Source: Corynebacterium pseudokroppenstedtii
GTDB taxonomy: Bacteria > Actinomycetota > Actinomycetes > Mycobacteriales > Mycobacteriaceae
Length of the DNA stretch: 64,000 nt
Direction: 5' to 3'
Assembly (NCBI RefSeq): GCF_019754945.1
Contig: NZ_JAEUWU010000001.1
Coordinates: 186,001-250,000, forward strand
In this document: positions 41,447-52,226 of the stretch, piece after piece
How the letters are laid out: every line of letters begins with the position of its first letter
How positions within the stretch are numbered: position 1 is the first letter of the stretch
The notes under the pieces: model-generated
What the model saw: only the letters and a program-made list of their open reading frames with translations
Told to the model about the DNA's origin: nothing
Databases searched by the model: none
Translations under genes and position numbers: made by a program

Positions 41447-41556
41447 CTGAGAATCGGGACTCCTCTAAACACTATTTGCACTGGTCGCGTGGATACTAAT
41501 CGACACACCACGTGAATTATCTGCGTTGTGTCACTGTTCACCTTTAAAGTGGGGTT

Positions 41557-43203
41557 ATGTTCGGAAGAAAGTCCCGCAATAAATCTAGTGACCTTACAGC
41601 TGATACCCCCATCTCTGATCGCGAATCCCGTGACGAGATCGATGTGCCCGCATCGGATACGTCCACATCGAAGGGATCCAGCGCCGACGCCGTACGTGAA
41701 ACTGCGTCGGCAGAAGGGGAGTCCCACGAGGTGCAGGAGAAGTCCGCACCGTCATTGTCATATGGGGCGATAGATCACCGCGGTCTGGATCCCTGGGATG
41801 ACAAGTCACGCGGGTCCTCCGACGCAAGTGACTCGCGCAATTTAGACGATCTTCAGGCAATGGATGATTTAGACGGCATCCCGACGGTTGCCGGATCACG
41901 CCCCGTTAAGCCTGCAGCTCCGTCTGTTAAGCCTGCGGCTAGCTCTGCGGCGTCGGAGGATCGTGCGGGCAATGACGAACCTAGGGGTGATCACGCAGGT
42001 GATCTCGGGGCCGCTGAATCTGAGCGCGACACGGCCCACGACGCACCTCACGACGTCTCTAGTAGTGAAGCAGAATCTGAAACGCCATCTGATGAGGATT
42101 TTGCAGCTGACGAACTCACGGTGGTTGAGCAGCGTCCACAGGGCCGTCGTGACATTTATTCCTTGACGGGGCGAGCTGCACCACAGGTGATTACACCCCG
42201 TGAGCAGCCTCAGGAACCGAAAAACCACGACCCGCTGTTCGATCAGCCTGAGGACATTCCTGGTGCTCGGTCAACGTCGGACGAGGATGCCGTTTTCGCT
42301 AACGCTCCGGTGTCAGATTTAGATATGGCCACCATGGATGAGGAAGAACCTGCCTCAGCAAGTCGTACCCCGGCAGACAGGAGCGCGTCTTCGCAATCCG
42401 CGCCGCGGTACGAAACACACGACACATACGTCGATCGACCTGATGAACAGATCAACGAGACACGCGTCGATATGCCCACGTCAGGTGCCTATGATCGCGA
42501 CCACGTCGATATGGGCCGTTATGCCGACGATCGCCAGAATGACAGGGCGGCTGCCGGCGTGATGGCGAGTGAAGGTGCCGCTGGTGAATACAGGGATGGC
42601 GCTGTCCCACTGGGGGAGGACGACCGCCCCATTGATAACACTGGTGACGTCGACGTCGATGACGAGATCTACGAGGATGAGGACCCGCGCCGAGGAACCA
42701 CCGATTTCGGCCTCTTCCTCATTCGCCTGGCTCTGGGCGCGATGCTGCTCTTCTACGGTATCCGAACTCTCTTCGAGCTAGGAGGCAGCTCTGGCGTCGA
42801 TGGACTGCACAACGACTTCTACTTCATGAAGGGCAATGAGCTTCTCGCCTGGGCTGTGCCGATCATCGAAACTGCCGCCGGAGCGTTCCTCGTGTTGGGC
42901 GTACTCGCCCCGCTGGGTGCGTGCATGGCGGTTGCGGTATCAAGCTTTATGGCGATGTACTCGATTGACCTTCAGCCGGGCGCGTTCTCACCATTCAACT
43001 TGGCTCCGCACGTACAGGTGTGGTTGTTGCTCACCGCGCTATCCATAGGCGTAGCGTTTAGCGGTCCCGGAAGGTGGGGAGTGGATGCCACTCGCGGTTG
43101 GGCTCGACGCCCGCTGGGGAGCGGCTGGTTCAGTACGATTATCGGTTTGCTCGCGGGGGCAGCGGTGTGGGTCGTCGTCGCCCAGTCAAACCCATTCAAC
43201 TAA
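41557..43203 (+). CDS. DoxX-family membrane protein with long acidic N-terminal arm
   Basis: Membrane protein of 548 residues. Residues 1-385 are hydrophilic, rich in Asp, Glu, Ser, Ala and Pro and probably disordered. Residues about 388-548 carry four membrane segments of the DoxX family (TDFGLFLIRLALGAMLLFYGIRTLFELGG, then VPIIETAAGAFLVLGVLAPLG and two more). In mycobacteria a DoxX protein sits at this place near ilvB and a PH-domain gene (Rv3005c, from memory), linked to oxidative stress, but without such an arm as far as I recall. TAAAGT (41545-41550) lies 6 bases before the ATG, so the message is probably leaderless. Function of the arm is unknown. Confidence 0.85.
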   Translation: MFGRKSRNKSSDLTADTPISDRESRDEIDVPASDTSTSKGSSADAVRETASAEGESHEVQEKSAPSLSYGAIDHRGLDPWDDKSRGSSDASDSRNLDDLQAMDDLDGIPTVAGSRPVKPAAPSVKPAASSAASEDRAGNDEPRGDHAGDLGAAESERDTAHDAPHDVSSSEAESETPSDEDFAADELTVVEQRPQGRRDIYSLTGRAAPQVITPREQPQEPKNHDPLFDQPEDIPGARSTSDEDAVFANAPVSDLDMATMDEEEPASASRTPADRSASSQSAPRYETHDTYVDRPDEQINETRVDMPTSGAYDRDHVDMGRYADDRQNDRAAAGVMASEGAAGEYRDGAVPLGEDDRPIDNTGDVDVDDEIYEDEDPRRGTTDFGLFLIRLALGAMLLFYGIRTLFELGGSSGVDGLHNDFYFMKGNELLAWAVPIIETAAGAFLVLGVLAPLGACMAVAVSSFMAMYSIDLQPGAFSPFNLAPHVQVWLLLTALSIGVAFSGPGRWGVDATRGWARRPLGSGWFSTIIGLLAGAAVWVVVAQSNPFN

Positions 43204-43228
43204 CCCAAATAAGTCGGCTCCTCACGCG

Positions 43229-43274
43229 TTCAACCATGGCGGTTGAGCTCGGAGGGGCCGTGCAGGTTCTGCAC
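43229..43274. terminator. Hairpins between convergent DoxX and ilvD genes
   Basis: TTCAACC (43229-43235) pairs with GGTTGAG (43241-43247) with one G-T pair, and GTGCAG (43260-43265) pairs with CTGCAC (43269-43274). No T-run follows. They may end both convergent genes. Confidence 0.4.
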
Positions 43275-43297
43275 AAGGGCGAACCCGAAACCTGTAA

Positions 43298-45148
43298 CTA
43301 CCGACGGTCGTTGACTTTCCGAACCGCACCAGTATCAGCGCTGGTAGCCATAGATGCATATGCCTGGAGCGCCTTGCTCACCCGACGTTGACGGTTCAGC
43401 GGACGCCACGGGCGCTCAGAGGCATTCATCTTCTCCCGACGCTCCGCCAACACATCCTCGGGCACGTCAAGGGTGAGCTGGCGTTTGTGGACGTCGATAG
43501 TAACGGTGTCACCGTCGTGAATAAGACCAATCAGCCCACCATGTGCTGCCTCGGGAGAAATGTGCCCAACGGAAATTCCCGATGAACCACCAGAGAACCG
43601 CCCATCCGTGATCAGTGCGCACTGGGTTCCCAGGCCAGCGCCCTTCAAGAATGCCGTCGGGTGGAGCATTTCTTGCATCCCCGGGCCACCGGCGGGACCT
43701 TCGTACCGAATGACGACGACCTCGCCCGGCTTGATCTGCTTGTTCAAAATGGCGTTGACGGCATCCTCTTGGGATTCCAACACGTGAGCAGGCCCAGAGA
43801 AGTGCCACAGCGACTCATCAATTCCGGCGGCCTTAATGACGGCGCCGTCCTCAGCGAGGTTCCCGCGCAAAATAACCAGCCCGCCATCAGCGGTGTAAGC
43901 GTGGTCCACGTCGCGGATGCAGCCGTTTTCGGAGTCCGTATCAAGTTCGTCCCACTTGTTATCCGTCGAGAAGGGGACGGTCGTTCGCACGCCGCCAGGG
44001 GCAGCATGGAATAAATCCAACGCAATCTGTGTCGGGTTATCGGTACGAATATCCCAGGTCGCTAACCAGTCCGACAGAGACTGCGCATGCACCGCGTGCA
44101 CATCATCGTGGAGGAGCCCCGCGCGGTTAAGCTCGCCGAGAATCGCAGGGATCCCGCCCGCGCGATGGACGTCTTCCATGTGGTAGTTCGAGTTCGGCGC
44201 GACCTTGGACAGACAAGGAACTTCCCTGGACAGACGGTCGATATCAGCAAGGTCAAAATCGATGTCGCCCTCTTGCGCCGCGGCAAGAATGTGCAGAACC
44301 GTGTTCGTCGATCCACCCATGGCCATATCAAGGGTCATGGCGTTATCAAAAGCATGCTTATTCGCGACGTTACGCGGGAGAACACTATCGTCATCGTGGT
44401 TGTAATAACGCTGGCACATGTCGACGATCGTCCGACCAGCGTTCTCAAAGAGCGCGCGCCGGGCTGCATGGGTAGCCAGTGTAGAGCCGTTACCAGGGAG
44501 TGACAGCCCGAGCGCCTCCGTCAAGCTGTTCATGGAGTTCGCTGTAAACATTCCCGAACACGAGCCACAAGTCGGGCACGCCGAATTCTCGACGATAGAG
44601 AGCCCCCGGTCGTCGACACTATCGTTTGCCGACGCCGAAATCGCTGTAATGAGGTCGGTCGGAGTATGCGCAACCCCATCGACGACAACAGCTTTTCCCG
44701 CCTCCATGGGGCCGCCGGACACGAAGATGGCGGGAATGTTGAGCCGCATGGCCGCATTGAGCATTCCCGGCGTGATCTTGTCACAGTTGGAAATGCAGAC
44801 AATTGCGTCTGCGGCGTGCGCATTGACCATATATTCCACGGAATCGGAGATGATTTCGCGTGAGGGGAGTGAGTAAAGCATCCCGCCGTGGCCCATGGCG
44901 ATTCCATCATCGACGGCAATGGTGTTGAACTCTCGAGGAACACCGCCTGCTTCACGGATGGCACCGGCGACGATGTCCCCGACGTCCTTGAGGTGCACAT
45001 GACCGGGAACGAACTGCGTGTAGGAGTTCGCGATGGCGATGATGGGCTTGTTAAAGTCACCATCTTTTAAGCCGGCAGCTCGCCAGAGCGCGCGAGCTCC
45101 AGCGGCGTTGCGGCCTTGGGTAGTGACCGACGATCGTAGGGGGATCAT
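43298..45148 (-). CDS. ilvD: Dihydroxy-acid dehydratase
   Basis: Fe-S enzyme that dehydrates 2,3-dihydroxy acids to the keto acids of valine and isoleucine. The 616-residue protein has [20 protein letters not shown] and [21 protein letters not shown] with the cluster-binding Cys residues, and [32 protein letters not shown] ribosome site lies 9 bases before the ATG. It is the last of a minus-strand row mscCG - PH protein - ilvD; ilvBNC are divergent on the plus strand. Length is usual. Confidence 0.97.
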   Translation of the reverse strand: MIPLRSSVTTQGRNAAGARALWRAAGLKDGDFNKPIIAIANSYTQFVPGHVHLKDVGDIVAGAIREAGGVPREFNTIAVDDGIAMGHGGMLYSLPSREIISDSVEYMVNAHAADAIVCISNCDKITPGMLNAAMRLNIPAIFVSGGPMEAGKAVVVDGVAHTPTDLITAISASANDSVDDRGLSIVENSACPTCGSCSGMFTANSMNSLTEALGLSLPGNGSTLATHAARRALFENAGRTIVDMCQRYYNHDDDSVLPRNVANKHAFDNAMTLDMAMGGSTNTVLHILAAAQEGDIDFDLADIDRLSREVPCLSKVAPNSNYHMEDVHRAGGIPAILGELNRAGLLHDDVHAVHAQSLSDWLATWDIRTDNPTQIALDLFHAAPGGVRTTVPFSTDNKWDELDTDSENGCIRDVDHAYTADGGLVILRGNLAEDGAVIKAAGIDESLWHFSGPAHVLESQEDAVNAILNKQIKPGEVVVIRYEGPAGGPGMQEMLHPTAFLKGAGLGTQCALITDGRFSGGSSGISVGHISPEAAHGGLIGLIHDGDTVTIDVHKRQLTLDVPEDVLAERREKMNASERPWRPLNRQRRVSKALQAYASMATSADTGAVRKVNDRR

Positions 45149-45198
45149 GGGGGTTGGCTCCTCAACAGTGTGATGTCTGGAATGGTCGGGCGCCGCTG

Positions 45199-45987
45199 CT
45201 AATCCTGGTCAGGTTTTTCCGGTGTGTCTGACTGGTCGCGGTGGCTTGTCTCCGAGGTTTCGTCGGATGTGGAGTGCTGGGCTGCGCGTCGTCGTTCCAT
45301 CTCGGCGGCGATGAGTTTCGCGTTGTGCTCCCTCGTCGCCTCCTCGCGGGTCTTAACGACGGCGTACCCGTCGCGATTGACGGTGGTCAACTCGTCATCG
45401 TCGCGGTTTCGCCCCGGCGTAACAGGGTCAGGGATGAGTCCGCCGGAGGCCTTGGCAAGCTTCGGAAGGTTATTAAACGTCACTCCAGGTAATGCGATGG
45501 TATCGCGCTTTTGCCTGGGGCGGCTGGTACGTCCGCGCTCCGCAGCGTGATCATTCGTCTCCTGATTCGGCCCATTCGGCACGGCATAAGCGCGTCCGCC
45601 ACGGCTGAACTGAATACCGGAGAAGTCATCCCAGGATAGTGTTCGGCTGGAGCGGAAAAGATACCGTGCGGTAATACCCGTCGGTGAAATCTCAGTACGA
45701 GCACGGAGAACCCACACGGCGAAAAGAATAGGGAAGGTCAGCACCCAGAAGAGGTAGGCGGGTTTATAGCCCACGAAAATGAGGAAGATCAGGAACATGA
45801 CGATCGCCCCAATGAGGTTCATTCTGTCGGGACGGATGGTCGTCGTTGTCCTGATCTTTTCCTTCTGCGTGCGGGGTGAGGATGCCGCAGGGCGAGATGC
45901 CTGCCGGCCCGCACCGTGACCTGGTCGTGCGTGGTGTGGGCGTGGGTGAGAGCCTGGGGTGTGCTCGCCGGACGGAGTCGAACTCAT
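45199..45987 (-). CDS. PH-domain membrane protein
   Basis: Protein of 262 residues. Residues 1-45 are His/Pro/Ser-rich; residues about 55-95 contain two hydrophobic segments ([17 protein letters not shown] and [16 protein letters not shown]), followed by a bacterial PH-like domain ([28 protein letters not shown]), as in the CFP6-type protein next to ilvB in mycobacteria. The C-terminus is a charged helix and acidic tail. Its ATG overlaps the TGA of mscCG (ATGA, 45984-45987), so the two are translationally coupled, and ilvD follows 50 bases after its stop. Function is not known. Confidence 0.85.
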   Translation of the reverse strand: MSSTPSGEHTPGSHPRPHHARPGHGAGRQASRPAASSPRTQKEKIRTTTTIRPDRMNLIGAIVMFLIFLIFVGYKPAYLFWVLTFPILFAVWVLRARTEISPTGITARYLFRSSRTLSWDDFSGIQFSRGGRAYAVPNGPNQETNDHAAERGRTSRPRQKRDTIALPGVTFNNLPKLAKASGGLIPDPVTPGRNRDDDELTTVNRDGYAVVKTREEATREHNAKLIAAEMERRRAAQHSTSDETSETSHRDQSDTPEKPDQD

Positions 45988-48035
45988 GGGGCCATTGTAG
46001 ATGCTGTGTTGTTGTCACCTTGACCGTGGCTCAGATTCATCTGGCCGGAGTTGTCATTCCCACTGTTGGAGTTGCCGGACCCTGAGCCCTGGTTGCTGCT
46101 GTCAGTGTCCTGTTGGTTGGCCCCTCCGTTATCGGAGTTGTCCCCATTGGAATTAGATCCCGCATTCCCGTTATTGCCGGAATTTTGGTTTCCATTCGTG
46201 GAATTCTGCTGGTTCCGGTTGTTATCCGTATTCGGCGCAGTCGTCGTGGGCTGTGTGCGATTCGGCGTTGTCGTTGGAGTATTGCTGCCGTTCTCGCTAT
46301 TGCTATCCCGCTCCGTGGTCGGATTCTCAGAATGGGTGTTCGACTCCGGCGTCGTGGGAGCCGAGCTCTCCGACTTGTCGTCCGATTCCTTCGTGTCCGA
46401 ACGCGATTGGAACGACGAGGGGGCCAGTATTCCAGAGCCGCGGTCGCCGCCGTCATAGGTGAGCCCTTGGAGAATCACCAAGATGATGAGAACCAGCACA
46501 ATGGCACTGGTTGATGCGCGGCACCGTCCGCCGATCGAGAAGAGCCGTTGGATCCGTCGCTCGTACGAAATCCTTCTGAACAGCCCATTTTGCTGCGCAT
46601 CTTCCGCTTCTTTTTCTAGCGACGTGCGGGTGTCTTCTGCCTTTTTCGACGTTGTTGCGTCTGAAACATCGGCGCTGCTGGTACCCCGGTCGCTCGGGTT
46701 AACCCCATGATCGGACGCCTGGGCAGCACGTTCGGCAGCTGCGGTGTCGTCCTCGGGTGAAAACACCCGAGTTTCCGCCGTGGAGCCTGATGTGGAGCCT
46801 GATGCCGAGGGGAAGACGACGGTCTCCGAGTCGTTGGCCGTGCCGCTGCCATTCCCACTGGCAGTAGGGCCGACATTCCCGATGCCACCATTGGCGGTCT
46901 CTGACGAAGCAGCCCCTTGCGCATCCTCCGTCGTTGGCCGTCCTTCAAACTCGTCTTCTTCCCGTTGCAGCGTCGTAGCCCACCGGCGTGTTGTATCCAA
47001 CGCCTGGGTGTTGTCGCCGCTGGTCGCCTCATCTTTGTCGGAAGTTGTCGATGCATGTGCACCGTCACCACTGTGTCCATCGTGGTGCCCGTTGTCACCC
47101 CCATTACCGTGCGCATGATGCGAGTGCCCGGAAGACCGAGTGAGTCCCGGCAAGCTCTCAATGGTTGACCGGGAATACGATGCCCACATTTCATCCATGA
47201 CGGCTGAACGAAGGGCACGCTCCACAGTCCATTGCTGTCCCGGTTCAACACGAATGAGGACGCGGTACTTGATACTCCACGGAACACCCGTCGATGTCGG
47301 TGGAATCAGATCCAGCGCGGGCAGGATACTCACGGCATCGGCGTCGTCGCTGACGAGTCGTGCGATCTCAGGCTTAGCCAAAGTGCGGTTCACGCAGCCA
47401 TCGAAGAGTGCGTTCAGGTCTTCAGTGCTATCACCTGCGGTGAGGGGAACGGGGATGTCTATCTGAGCCTTCGCCCATCCGGAGGAAGCATTGACAGCAA
47501 CAAGTGGTACGGAGTTCGGCACAACTGCCTCTTGCCCGTTGAGTGTCCGTACTGTGGTTGAGCGCAGGGTAATAGCCGTCACTGTTCCTTCCACCGGGGC
47601 GTTCTTGTTTTGAAGGATGACCCAGTCACCGACGCCATACTGCCGCTCGGTAATGATGAAGAATCCGGCGAGGAAGTCAGCGATGATTTTCTGCGCACCA
47701 AACGCAACGGCGGCAGAAACAACGGTTGCGGGAACGGCCGCGCCGGTCGTTGAGAATCCGAAGTCTTTAAGGATCCGGATGGCGACGAAGAAGAAGGCGA
47801 TGGCCTCTGCGATGTAGACCAGTGCGCCGAGAATGGCTAGCCGACCTTTGTAGCCTTCGGTGTCGGCAATTTCTCCGCGCCGTTCTTCGTGCTCGTTCAT
47901 CTTGATCGTCGCCCATCGGACCACAAGTCGGCCGATGCGCGGTATGAGTATGGCGATACAGATCAAGATGGCAAGGGATAGGCCGGTGTTGGCCACCCAC
48001 TCCCACATGGAAGTCAAATAGAACTTGAACGGCAT
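45984..48035 (-). CDS. mscCG: MscCG-type mechanosensitive channel with extended C-terminus
   Basis: MscS-type channel equivalent to the C. glutamicum glutamate exporter. The 683-residue protein has N-terminal helices (WVANTGLSLAILICIAILIPRIGRLVVR), the pore helix with ATVVSAAVAFGAQKIIADFLAGFF, the MscS beta domain with VEGTVTAITLRSTTVRTLNGQEAVVPNS, then a long linker, a fourth hydrophobic segment near residues 505-525 (RASTSAIVLVLIILVILQ), and an approximately 150-residue Ser/Asn/Gly/Thr-rich outer tail. The linker has a His/Gly/Asp-rich stretch (about residues 305-345). C. glutamicum MscCG is 533 residues from memory, so this copy is about 150 longer. TAAGTT (48043-48048, minus) is 7 bases before ATG 48035, preferred over an upstream GTG. 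Confidence 0.93.
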   Translation of the reverse strand: MPFKFYLTSMWEWVANTGLSLAILICIAILIPRIGRLVVRWATIKMNEHEERRGEIADTEGYKGRLAILGALVYIAEAIAFFFVAIRILKDFGFSTTGAAVPATVVSAAVAFGAQKIIADFLAGFFIITERQYGVGDWVILQNKNAPVEGTVTAITLRSTTVRTLNGQEAVVPNSVPLVAVNASSGWAKAQIDIPVPLTAGDSTEDLNALFDGCVNRTLAKPEIARLVSDDADAVSILPALDLIPPTSTGVPWSIKYRVLIRVEPGQQWTVERALRSAVMDEMWASYSRSTIESLPGLTRSSGHSHHAHGNGGDNGHHDGHSGDGAHASTTSDKDEATSGDNTQALDTTRRWATTLQREEDEFEGRPTTEDAQGAASSETANGGIGNVGPTASGNGSGTANDSETVVFPSASGSTSGSTAETRVFSPEDDTAAAERAAQASDHGVNPSDRGTSSADVSDATTSKKAEDTRTSLEKEAEDAQQNGLFRRISYERRIQRLFSIGGRCRASTSAIVLVLIILVILQGLTYDGGDRGSGILAPSSFQSRSDTKESDDKSESSAPTTPESNTHSENPTTERDSNSENGSNTPTTTPNRTQPTTTAPNTDNNRNQQNSTNGNQNSGNNGNAGSNSNGDNSDNGGANQQDTDSSNQGSGSGNSNSGNDNSGQMNLSHGQGDNNTASTMAP

Positions 48036-48259
48036 AGACCTAAACTTAGTCACCAGATTGTGCGGTTGGCCACGATGTGGATGATCTTCTCACAGATCTC
48101 CGTGAATATTCTCAGTGAACTATCAGCACGGGGATGGTAGAGGAGTGGCGGTTTTGCTCCCGTGGCTCGCCGTCCTCCCGTTTTCTGGCACGTTCCTTAC
48201 CATTTGGGGGTGATAGTGCGCCATTATCGGGCAATTCCGGTGATTTCTCGTGGCCCTAG

Positions 48260-48288
48260 TTGGTCTGACGTGTCTGTGCCTTTATAGT
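48260..48288 (+). promoter_or_regulatory. Promoter of the ilvBNC leader
   Basis: TTGGTC (48260-48265) as -35 and TATAGT (48283-48288) as -10, with 17 bases between. The ATG of the leader peptide (48296) is 7 bases after the -10, so the leader peptide is probably on a leaderless message. Confidence 0.75.
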
Positions 48289-48295
48289 TCTAAAT

Positions 48296-48349
48296 ATGAC
48301 GAGCGCAACGATGACCACCATCATTCTTGTAGTACCGAGAGGGCGTTAG
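48296..48349 (+). CDS. ilvBNC attenuator leader peptide
   Basis: A 17-codon frame encoding MTSATMTTIILVVPRGR then TAG. The run Ile-Ile-Leu-Val-Val near its end lists the products of the pathway, as expected of an attenuation control peptide. Its first residues lie just after the promoter; its last codons form part of the antiterminator arm. It is too short for gene callers but the context (ilvB downstream, matching terminator) makes it convincing. C. glutamicum ilvBNC is known to be attenuation controlled. Confidence 0.88.
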   Translation: MTSATMTTIILVVPRGR

Positions 48350-48378
48350 CTTTCCTGGTTACTCGTCACCGCCCTTTC
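48337..48378 (+). promoter_or_regulatory. Antiterminator pairing of the ilvBNC leader
   Basis: GAGAGGGCG (48337-48345), within the last codons of the leader peptide, can pair with CGCCCTTTC (48370-48378) over 9 positions with one G-T pair. The second arm is also the left arm of the terminator, so the structures exclude each other. A ribosome stalled at the Ile/Leu/Val codons (48320-48334) leaves the first arm free, allowing readthrough into ilvB. Confidence 0.75.
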
Positions 48379-48402
48379 GCACCACGCGAGAAGGGCTTTT
48401 TT
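48371..48402 (+). terminator. Attenuator terminator before ilvB
   Basis: GCCCTTTCGC (48371-48380) pairs with GCGAGAAGGGC (48386-48396) with one bulged base, loop ACCAC, followed by TTTTTT (48397-48402). It forms when the leader peptide is translated to its end. Confidence 0.85.
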
Positions 48403-48518
48403 CATATCCGATGCTTTATCGGAACTCGTGACGATGGCAACAACACGCTCATCCGTCGGTAATAAAAGTTCCGCTGAGGCTGATACCCCTGATAACACAG
48501 TGAGGAGAGCACAAAACC

Positions 48519-50474
48519 GTGAACGCCCCCTCTCAACCGCCCACTCCGGCGACGGTTGCGGCTTCAACTGTGGCAACGCAGTCGGGAGCACCCAACAAAC
48601 CCACTCAGAAAATCCGAAAAGAAAAGTTCACCGGCGCAGAGCTTATTGTCCGTACCCTCGAGGTATTGGGCACTCGGACTGTTTTCGGTCTTCCGGGTGG
48701 CGCTGTTCTTCCCCTCTACGAGGCCCTTTACGAATCGACCATCCTCAATCACATTCTGGTGCGCCACGAGCAGGGCGCTGGCCACGCCGCAACCGGTTAT
48801 GCCCAAGCCACCGGCGAAGTTGGCGTGTGCATCGCGACATCAGGACCCGGCGCGACGAACCTTGTGACGCCGCTGGCCGATGCCAACATTGACTCCGTTC
48901 CGGTCGTCGCGATTACTGGGCAGGTGGGGCTGCACTTATTGGGAACCGACGCGTTCCAGGAAGCTGATATTTGCGGGGTGACCCTTCCCGTCACGAAGCA
49001 CAACTTCATGGTGACCAAAGTTGAGGACATCCCGCGTCTGATTGCGGAAGCATTCCACTTGGCATCCACCGGTCGGCCTGGTCCGGTGCTTGTCGACGTG
49101 CCGAAGGATATTCAGAATCAGGTCGCTGAGTTTGAGTGGCCTGTTGAGCTTGAGCTTCCTGGTTATAGGCCGACGACGTCGCCGCACTCGCGGAAAATCA
49201 AGCAGGCGGTGGATCTCATTGCACAATCCCGTCGCCCGGTGCTCTACGTCGGTGGTGGGGTGATCAAGGCTAACGCCAGCGCGGAGCTTGCGGAGTTCGT
49301 CGAGAAGACGGGTATTCCCGTGGTGACGACGTTGATGGCGCTGGGGTCGTTCCCCGATTCTCATCCTCTTCATATGGGGATGCCGGGGATGCACGGCAGC
49401 GTCTCGGCCGTCGCTTCATTGCAGAAAGCTGACGTTGTTATAGCGATCGGAACGCGTTTCGACGATCGTGTCACTGGCGATGTTGAGTCTTTCGCTCCTG
49501 AGGCGAAGTTTATCCACGCGGATATTGACCCTGCGGAGATCGGAAAGATCCGCGAGGTTGAGGTCCCCATCGTCGGGGATGCGCGAGAAGTTCTTCAGTC
49601 TCTGACTGATATGTACGAGAAGAAGAACCTGAAGCAGCCTGAGTGTAGCCGTTGGGTTGATTATCTCCATTCTTTGCAGAAGACCTATGCCTTGGGGTGG
49701 GAGAATCCCGACGATGGCAAGTTAGCTCCCCAAGCGGTTATTAAGGCCATTTCCGATGAAGTTGGTCCCGACGCGATTTACTGCGCTGGGGTGGGGCAGC
49801 ACCAGATGTGGGCGGCGCAGTTCGTCGATTATGAACAGCCGCGGACATGGTTGAACTCGGGTGGCTTGGGGACGATGGGTTATGCCGTTCCTGCTGCGAT
49901 GGGTGCTCAGGCCGGTTCGCCGGGGAAAGAAGTCTGGGCTATCGATGGCGATGGTTGCTTCCAGATGACCAACCAGGAGTTGGTGACCTGTGCGGTCAAT
50001 GATCTTCCGATCAAAGTTGCGGTGATTAATAACGGCAATCTGGGCATGGTTCGTCAGTGGCAGAATTTGTTCTACCAGAGCCACTATTCGCACACGGGCC
50101 TTCACCCGAAGGGCGAGTATCTACCGGATTTTGTGTCCTTGGCAGAGTCGATGGGCTGTGCGAGCTTCCGTGTTACTCGGGAAGACGAGATCGTGCCGAC
50201 GATCAAGAAAGCGCGCGAGATTAACGACCGGCCTGTGGTGATTGACTTCATCGTTGGTGAGGATGCGCAAGTGTGGCCGATGGTTGCGTCGGGACACTCG
50301 AATGATGAGATCCAGTACGCCCTCAACCTGCGGCCATTGTTCGACTCCGATCAGATGATTGATGAAGATTCGGTCACTGATGTGAGCGACGTTATTGAAG
50401 AGGATCAGGCTCGGGTGGCAGCGGAAGGAACCACAGCAGCCACCGACGACCAGCGCGGCGGGGGAGAGGAGTAG
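48519..50474 (+). CDS. ilvB: Acetolactate synthase large (catalytic) subunit
   Basis: TPP- and FAD-dependent enzyme that makes 2-acetolactate and 2-aceto-2-hydroxybutanoate. The 651-residue product has the catalytic Glu in [20 protein letters not shown], the TPP/Mg motif [34 protein letters not shown] and the FAD region. The N-terminal 30 residues are an Ala/Thr/Pro-rich extension before the family start. A GAGGAGAG ribosome site (48502-48509) precedes the GTG start. The leader peptide and attenuator lie just upstream, and the regulatory subunit gene follows within 4 bases. Confidence 0.96.
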   Translation: MNAPSQPPTPATVAASTVATQSGAPNKPTQKIRKEKFTGAELIVRTLEVLGTRTVFGLPGGAVLPLYEALYESTILNHILVRHEQGAGHAATGYAQATGEVGVCIATSGPGATNLVTPLADANIDSVPVVAITGQVGLHLLGTDAFQEADICGVTLPVTKHNFMVTKVEDIPRLIAEAFHLASTGRPGPVLVDVPKDIQNQVAEFEWPVELELPGYRPTTSPHSRKIKQAVDLIAQSRRPVLYVGGGVIKANASAELAEFVEKTGIPVVTTLMALGSFPDSHPLHMGMPGMHGSVSAVASLQKADVVIAIGTRFDDRVTGDVESFAPEAKFIHADIDPAEIGKIREVEVPIVGDAREVLQSLTDMYEKKNLKQPECSRWVDYLHSLQKTYALGWENPDDGKLAPQAVIKAISDEVGPDAIYCAGVGQHQMWAAQFVDYEQPRTWLNSGGLGTMGYAVPAAMGAQAGSPGKEVWAIDGDGCFQMTNQELVTCAVNDLPIKVAVINNGNLGMVRQWQNLFYQSHYSHTGLHPKGEYLPDFVSLAESMGCASFRVTREDEIVPTIKKAREINDRPVVIDFIVGEDAQVWPMVASGHSNDEIQYALNLRPLFDSDQMIDEDSVTDVSDVIEEDQARVAAEGTTAATDDQRGGGEE

Positions 50475-50478
50475 GGGC

Positions 50479-50976
50479 ATGCAACATACGTTGAGTCTCT
50501 TAGTGGAAGATCAGCCAGGCATTGTTGCTCGGCTGTCCGGGATGTTCGCTCGGCGATCATTCAACATCATTTCGATGACGACAGGAACGACTGATCTGGA
50601 GGGGGTCAATCGGATCACCATCGTCGTGGAAACAGATGAAGTGTCCATCGAACAGATCACGAAGCAGCTCAATAAATTGATCCCGGTGCTGAAGGTCATT
50701 CGGCAGAAGGACGATCAAATGGTGTCTCGTGCCCTGCTTATGGTCAAGGTTGCGGCGAATAATGAGAACCGGGCGCAGGTTGTCGACGCTGCCAACCTGT
50801 TCCGTGCTCGTGTGGTCGATGTGGCACCTGAATCGGTGGTCATTGAGGCGACGGGGCAGCCGGGGAAATTGGTTGCTTTGTTGGATGTCCTTCGGCCCTT
50901 TGGTATCCGCGAACAAGTGTATTCGGGGGTGGTTGCTTTAAGTCGTGGTGCGAATCCCATGATGCCCAAACGATAA
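50479..50976 (+). CDS. ilvN: Acetolactate synthase small (regulatory) subunit
   Basis: Regulatory subunit that enhances the catalytic subunit and mediates feedback inhibition by branched-chain amino acids. The 165-residue product has an N-terminal ACT domain (HTLSLLVEDQPGIVARLSGMFARRSFNIISMTTGTTDLEG) and a C-terminal domain (RALLMVKVAANNENRAQVVDAANLFRARVVDVAPESVVIEATG). A GGGGAGAGGAG stretch serves as ribosome site. It starts 4 bases after the ilvB stop, so they are coupled. The open frame extends upstream within ilvB but similarity begins at ATG 50479. Confidence 0.96.
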   Translation: MQHTLSLLVEDQPGIVARLSGMFARRSFNIISMTTGTTDLEGVNRITIVVETDEVSIEQITKQLNKLIPVLKVIRQKDDQMVSRALLMVKVAANNENRAQVVDAANLFRARVVDVAPESVVIEATGQPGKLVALLDVLRPFGIREQVYSGVVALSRGANPMMPKR

Positions 50977-50994
50977 TCTCACCCTATGATATGA

Positions 50995-52044
<1,050 letters not shown>

Positions 52045-52070
52045 ATTATCCCCAAAAAGGGATATTATTC

Positions 52071-52123
52071 AGCATAGTCCTCTTATTTCGCCATAATGTG
52101 CTGGTAGGAGGGCTATGCTTTTT
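52071..52123 (+). terminator. Intrinsic terminator of ilvBNC
   Basis: AGCATAGTCCTC (52071-52082) pairs with GAGGGCTATGCT (52108-52119) with one G-T pair and a 25-base loop, followed by TTTTT. It lies 27 bases after the ilvC stop. Confidence 0.85.
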
Positions 52124-52226
52124 GTATATCTGCGCCTGATCATCCGGGCCATATATGTGCTCAAACCCCCAACCCACACGACGGAGTGCACCTGACCGTG
52201 CGCTATTTTACTAGGAGGACCAAATC

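Noticed and set aside
46050..46350. Tandem repeat in the 3' part of mscCG
   Set aside because: The Ser/Asn/Gly-rich tail is low complexity at the protein level, but no exact DNA repeat unit is evident.
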